The position numbers and the translations under genes are program-made. A stretch of DNA of 27,500 nucleotides from Neocallimastix lanati (nom. inval.) (taxonomy: Eukaryota; Neocallimastigomycota; Neocallimastigomycetes; Neocallimastigales; Neocallimastigaceae). How positions within the stretch are numbered: position 1 is the stretch's first letter; every line of letters begins with the position of its first letter. Shown here one piece after another: positions 22,693-27,500 of this stretch. The stretch lies in NCBI GenBank assembly GCA_016946835.1, contig JACVTC010000005.1, positions 332,501 to 360,000 of the forward strand, written 5' to 3'. The notes beneath the pieces are model-generated. The model was not told the origin of the DNA, searched no databases, and was given only the letters and a program-made list of their open reading frames with translations.

Positions 22693-23930
22693 ATAAAAAA
22701 ACTTATTATAAAACTTTATTTATTATAAAATATTTATTTTTATGGATAATATGAAGAATGGGTACAAAAAAAAATATAAATATAAAAAAAATGGCTATTA
22801 AAAAAAAAGAAAATACGAAAGAAAGAAAACACAGAAACTTTTAACAAAAATTATTATTATTATTTATATATATATAAAGTTTTAATTTTAAAGCATATTC
22901 TAAAGGATGCTTTTTATTTATTTATCATTAGATCAATTCATCATGATTTGGTTTTATTTTGTTTATTTCATTTTTCTTTTTCTTTTTCTTTTTATTAACA
23001 TTATTATTATTAATAATAATAATATTATTATTTTAATATGGTGTATCCTTTTGAAAATATTTCATTTATTTACTATTTAATTAGAGTTATTATTTTTTTT
23101 TTTTTTTAAACATTGAATTTATTTTATTTCATTATTTCATTATTCTTTTATTATTATCGATGCTAATCTTTAATTTTTAATTTGTTCACTTTGTCTGTAG
23201 TGTTTTATATTAAAAGTCATAATAATAATATGAATTTAATTATATAATATAATAATTAAAAAAAAAAATATATTGAAAAATTTGTGTAAATTAAAATAAT
23301 TATGAATTATTCAATAATATTTATTATTCAATTAGTTATTATTATTCATTTATTAATACAATTATCTAATTATTTATTTATTATTCAATTATATATTAAT
23401 TAATTAATTAATTATTTATTATTATTTATTTATTATTATTTATTTATTTAATTATTTAATTATTTATTATTAATTATTATTTATTTATTTAATTATTTAT
23501 TATTAATTATTATTTAAATTTTTTTTTCTTTTTTGTATTTATTAATCATCATTTAAAAATAAAAGAAAAAAGAAAAGTCATATTAAATATATTAATCATT
23601 CTTATTTTCAGCCAAACGAAGGAAAGAAATTCGATTTAAACAAAAGGGTGAATTTATTATTCAATTATTTATTATAAATATAATTCTATTTATTATGTAT
23701 TATTCAATTATTTATTGATATATATAAATAGCATTGTACAAAATATAATAAAATAAATAAGAAATAAAATAAACCATATAAATTAATGAAATGGATTTTG
23801 TTAAATTTTATTTGTAAATATATACTTTAAATAGTAAAAAAAAAAATAAAAAAAAATAAAAAGAAAATAAAATATTTAAATAATTATTAATAGTTAATTG
23901 TGGTTTATATTTATTTATTTATTTATATAT

Positions 23931-23969
<39 letters not shown>

Positions 23970-26473
23970 TTAATTTAATTTTAATTATTAAAGTTTAACT
24001 TTTTTTTTTTATTTTTATTATGTTTCAAATATTTCTTTATTTTATATAAAGTATAATTTAATTTTGAAAATATGAAGAATTAAATATGGATAATATTAAA
24101 TCAAATCCTTTTTTTTTTTTTTTTTATTAATTTTATTTTATTATATTTTATTACATTTTGTAATTTATTATTATTTATTATTAAATACTATTTATTATTT
24201 ATTATTAAATTTTATTTATTATTATTTAATTTTGTAGGCTATAAATTAAATTAAAATTTTTTTTATTACAAGTAAAAATAAAATAAAAAAAAAATTTTTT
24301 TTTTATTATAGATTTTAATTAATACCTATAATATATTGATATCTCATAAAAAATATATATTAAAATTTATTATAATAGTAAAAAATAATTTTTATAATAA
24401 ATAAACTTTATGTAATTCAATTTTTATTTTATTCTACCAACTCTATATAAAATAAATTAATTTTTAATAAATGTTGTTCTATGGTTACTAAATTTAAACT
24501 ATAAATCTCCATATATTAAAATCTAAAACTTTTTTTTTTTTTTTTTTCAATTGAACAAATTAGGTTGATTTTCAAAATTTTAATCCTCTTTTTTTTTTAT
24601 TATTATTATTATTATTTTTTTTAATTTTCTATTTATTAATTAAAATAAAAATGTTTCAATTCCTTTTTAATTTAATTAAAGTTATTATACTATAATATAT
24701 AATAGACTAGATTGACATTTATATATTAAATTACACTCTAGATATATTTGTTTTTTTGTTTAAATTAAAGTTCTATTCTATTGTAATATATATTTTCTAT
24801 TTTAATGGTAGTTTATTAGAATTATTTTTCATCCTATATATTGATTATGTATTACCAAAACTATCATTTTTTAGTATACAAAAAATATATAAACTTGCAT
24901 CTTTATTATTAATTAAACTTTTCATATAATCATAATATATTAAAATAGTAATATAATATATTATATATTATAGTTTAAATAACATCAATAAATTGAAATA
25001 TATAATGTACCATATATAACAATATACAACATATATATTATCTATATATTACATATAATATTATATATTGTAAATATAAATAATTATATTTGATTTCAAT
25101 GGTCTAGTTATATGTTTTGATAAATAAAAATATAAATGTATATATTAAAATATAAATGAAAAGAAAAACCCTTTAGGGAAAAACTTCATGTTAAAGTTAA
25201 TAATTTTAATCAATATAAAGTAATACGTGAGTAATGTATAAATGATGAACAATAGGAAATAAATATATTAAGTTTATTTCAATTAAATATGAAAAAAAAA
25301 AAAAAAAAAGATTAATCTCTAATTAAAGAAATATAGAAAAAAAAAAAAAAAAAAGAACAAAAAGAAAAAAAAAATTAAAAAAATCATAATAAATAAAATT
25401 ATTTAAAGAAATTATTATGAATTGAGTATTATTTTAAAAAAAATTTTATTATGGATTAAGTATTTATTAAAATAATAAATAAGAATTATAATTTATTATT
25501 ATATTACTATAGATAAAATTCTAAATTATGATTAATAATATATAACATTAACACATATAATATAATTTAATATAATATAATATAAAATAATATAATTTAA
25601 TATATAATAAAAATTTTTATATAAATCTATATTTTATTTTATTTTATAGTTTTAATATTTTTTAATATTTTTATTATGATTTTATTTATAAATTCATGCT
25701 TAAATTTAATATATTAATATTAAAATAAAATTTTTTTTTTTTTTCAATAATTAAATTTTTAATAATTAAATTTATTATAATAGTAAATAATTTTTTTTTT
25801 TGTATAAAAGGAAGAAAATTTTCTCTCTTTAACGTCTCTTCAAAAAATACAAAATTAAACTATTAATTAATAAAATTTTATTTTTTTTTTTAAAAAAAAA
25901 ATATATATATATACTTATTTTAAGGTTATATATAAATAAAATTTTTTTTTTAATTGTAAAAAAAAATTTTTTATTTTTTTTTTTAGCTTTTTGTTAAATA
26001 ATAAAGTGATATATATATAAAAAAATAATTTGTTTATACAACAATTCTTGTACAAATATAAAAAAAAATAAAAATAAATATTAAAAATATTTTAAATATT
26101 TACTTTTAAAAAGAGTTTAATACAATAATATATACATATAACAAAAATATATACATTTCAAAAAAAAAAAAAAACTTTCAGTAAATTATTATTTATTCAC
26201 TAAAACTTTTTCACCTTATACTCTAAATAATAATATAGTTTTAGTAATAATAATTTTTTTTATTTTTCTTTTTTTTTTTAAGAGAGTCAATAATGGAAAT
26301 AATATTTTAAAAAAAAAAAATCACACATAAACGATAAAATAATAATATTAATAATAATTATACATATTTTAATAATAATAATTAAAACTATTTGTTTAAA
26401 AATTTTTTCACTTGTTACATATTTTTCTTTTTTTTTTTTACTTTTATTTTAATAATATATAAATAATATCAAT
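22693..26473. other. Gene-free AT-rich DNA up to the gene
   Basis: Includes TTATTTA/ATTCAATTATT repeats at about 23310-23520 and TTTA runs at 23905-23970. A mixed patch lies at 23609-23651, which reads FSAKRRKEIRFKQKGEF in one frame but has no supporting ORF. Poly-A tracts lie near 25292 and 25337. The last 250 bases before the gene are T- and AT-rich. TATA-like words occur there (for example at 26454-26462), but such words are everywhere, so I cannot assign a promoter. Confidence 0.5.
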
Positions 26474-27500
26474 ATGTTCATTAATAAGACAATGAATTAT
26501 CAAAATTATAATAACAACAGTATTCTTTACGTTATACCCCAAAATAAAACGAATACTACAACTCATCAAATGACTACACCAATTTCAGAAAATACTACCT
26601 CTAATAATAAGAGACTTCATAGCTATACTTCTTCTGATAGCTTATGTAAAAGAAGACGTGTTAGCCCACTCTCTATCAACACTAGAAATAATAATTATCA
26701 AGTATATGTACAAAATCAACTACAACAACCACAACCTATCATAGTAACAAACTATTACAAACCACAACCACAACCACAACAACCACAACAACCACAATAT
26801 AATAATGTTGTTATTTATAATCCACAACTACAACCACAACCACAACCAAAACAACAACAAACTCAGCAACAATCATCAAAATCACAACAACAAAAACCAA
26901 TTGATATCAGTAATCAATTTAAAGTCACTCAAGTTACTGAAGTTTTCGAAGGTTGTAGTGAACTTTCATTACCTAAATTATTTATCTATCTTATCTATAA
27001 GATATGGTGTTGTTGTAATCTTTCTCAATATCAATCTGCTGAATCCCCAATGGGTTTCAATCAAGGCTATCTTTCCCCAAAGAGTGCTCCAGTCACTCCA
27101 AATGGTACATCTCAATTTTCTTCTGAATTTGCTTCTTCTGTAAACTATTCATTAGTTAATGCTAACCATGTCCATGCTAGAATTTTAAGTCCTCTTACTC
27201 CTTCCAATAATTATTACAGTATTTCTGATCTTCCAAAGGATAAGGTGAATGCCTTATATAAGAACATTTGTCAATCTAAAATTTTCCAGGAACAACCAAA
27301 AGGAGTCATTAAAAATCATTCCTCTAGTGGTAGTGGTAGTAGTGAATGTGTAATTATTATTGATTCGGATGATGAAGATTCTACTACTTCTCCAAAGAAG
27401 GAAACCTTCAAAGTTGATCCCAAGGATTTAGAAACTCAAATCTTAAAGGCTAGCAGTCGTTCCTGTAAAGGGGAATTAAAAAATAACTACTCTAAATTAA
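26474..27500 (+). CDS. 5' part of a gene for a Gln/Pro-rich, probably nuclear phosphoprotein; runs off the window
   Basis: The frame is open for 342 codons to the window edge with no stop, in DNA of roughly 35-40% GC against about 10% upstream. It uses mixed codons (AAG, TTC, ATC, GGT, CCA). An in-frame TAA at 26453-26455 makes ATG 26474 the first possible start (A at -3); ATG 26492 is an alternative. Seen in order: a bipartite basic signal (K46-R47, 11 spacers, K59-R62), Gln/Pro tracts (82-88 and 97-142, almost all CAA), a hydrophobic helix-like stretch (about 164-178, then C179-C181), a Ser/Pro/Asn-rich region, and V293-I-I-I followed by acidic D297-D302, like a SUMO-interacting motif. Ser/Thr-Pro sites lie at 35, 64, 191, 201, 208, 239, 242 and 306, the last as SPKK, a CDK-like site. 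No intron is needed. Nuclear location and phosphorylation are inferred; the family is not recognised. The hydrophobic stretch faintly recalls the first helix of a Pcl-type cyclin box, but that is a weak guess. Confidence 0.85.
   Translation, partial: MFINKTMNYQNYNNNSILYVIPQNKTNTTTHQMTTPISENTTSNNKRLHSYTSSDSLCKRRRVSPLSINTRNNNYQVYVQNQLQQPQPIIVTNYYKPQPQPQQPQQPQYNNVVIYNPQLQPQPQPKQQQTQQQSSKSQQQKPIDISNQFKVTQVTEVFEGCSELSLPKLFIYLIYKIWCCCNLSQYQSAESPMGFNQGYLSPKSAPVTPNGTSQFSSEFASSVNYSLVNANHVHARILSPLTPSNNYYSISDLPKDKVNALYKNICQSKIFQEQPKGVIKNHSSSGSGSSECVIIIDSDDEDSTTSPKKETFKVDPKDLETQILKASSRSCKGELKNNYSKL

Noticed and set aside
26805-27143. 112-codon plus-strand ORF inside the gene
   Set aside because: It lies in another frame of the longer open frame from 26474. 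Its Asn/His-rich start is the CAA/CCA repeat read out of frame, and it is shorter than the true frame.

Overview
The window looks like nuclear DNA from an extremely AT-rich eukaryote. Long poly(dA) and poly(dT) tracts, (ATT)n/(AAT)n microsatellites and heptamer arrays fill about 26 kb with no believable gene. The one clear gene uses CAA-encoded Gln/Pro stretches in a much less AT-rich reading frame. My best guess is an anaerobic gut fungus (Neocallimastigomycota), which have long AT-saturated intergenic DNA. A dictyostelid or another AT-rich protist is less likely, because gene-free stretches this long and the mix of AAA/AAG and ATT/ATC codons fit those less well. No taxonomic marker gene is present, so this is inference.

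Layout: positions 1-26473 are intergenic. They hold homopolymer tracts (longest a 41-base T run at 12789-12829), several perfect tandem repeats (54, 41, 49, 31, 17, 14 and 7 bp units), and a few short patches of ordinary complexity that may be relics. Three heptamer arrays, at about 13.9, 17.4-17.6 and 22.5 kb, share the same 18-bp edge, one of them inverted. This suggests a dispersed repeat family rather than independent slippage.

The most striking object is an isolated island of about 45% GC at 9824-10247, flanked by a perfect 14-bp direct repeat (9810-9823 and 10248-10261). Read on the minus strand it carries a textbook RNA polymerase III B box inside a tRNA-like T arm near its 5' end. It has no internal TTTT, ends in TTTT, and contains several hairpins. 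I interpret it as a single SINE-like retroposon copy, apparently without a complete tRNA head.

The only confident gene starts at 26474 on the plus strand and is still open at the window edge after 342 codons. It encodes the N-terminal part of a low-complexity, probably nuclear protein with a bipartite nuclear-localisation-like signal, Gln/Pro tracts, eight Ser/Thr-Pro sites and a SUMO-interaction-like motif. I do not recognise a family. With a single gene, nothing can be said about genes working together.
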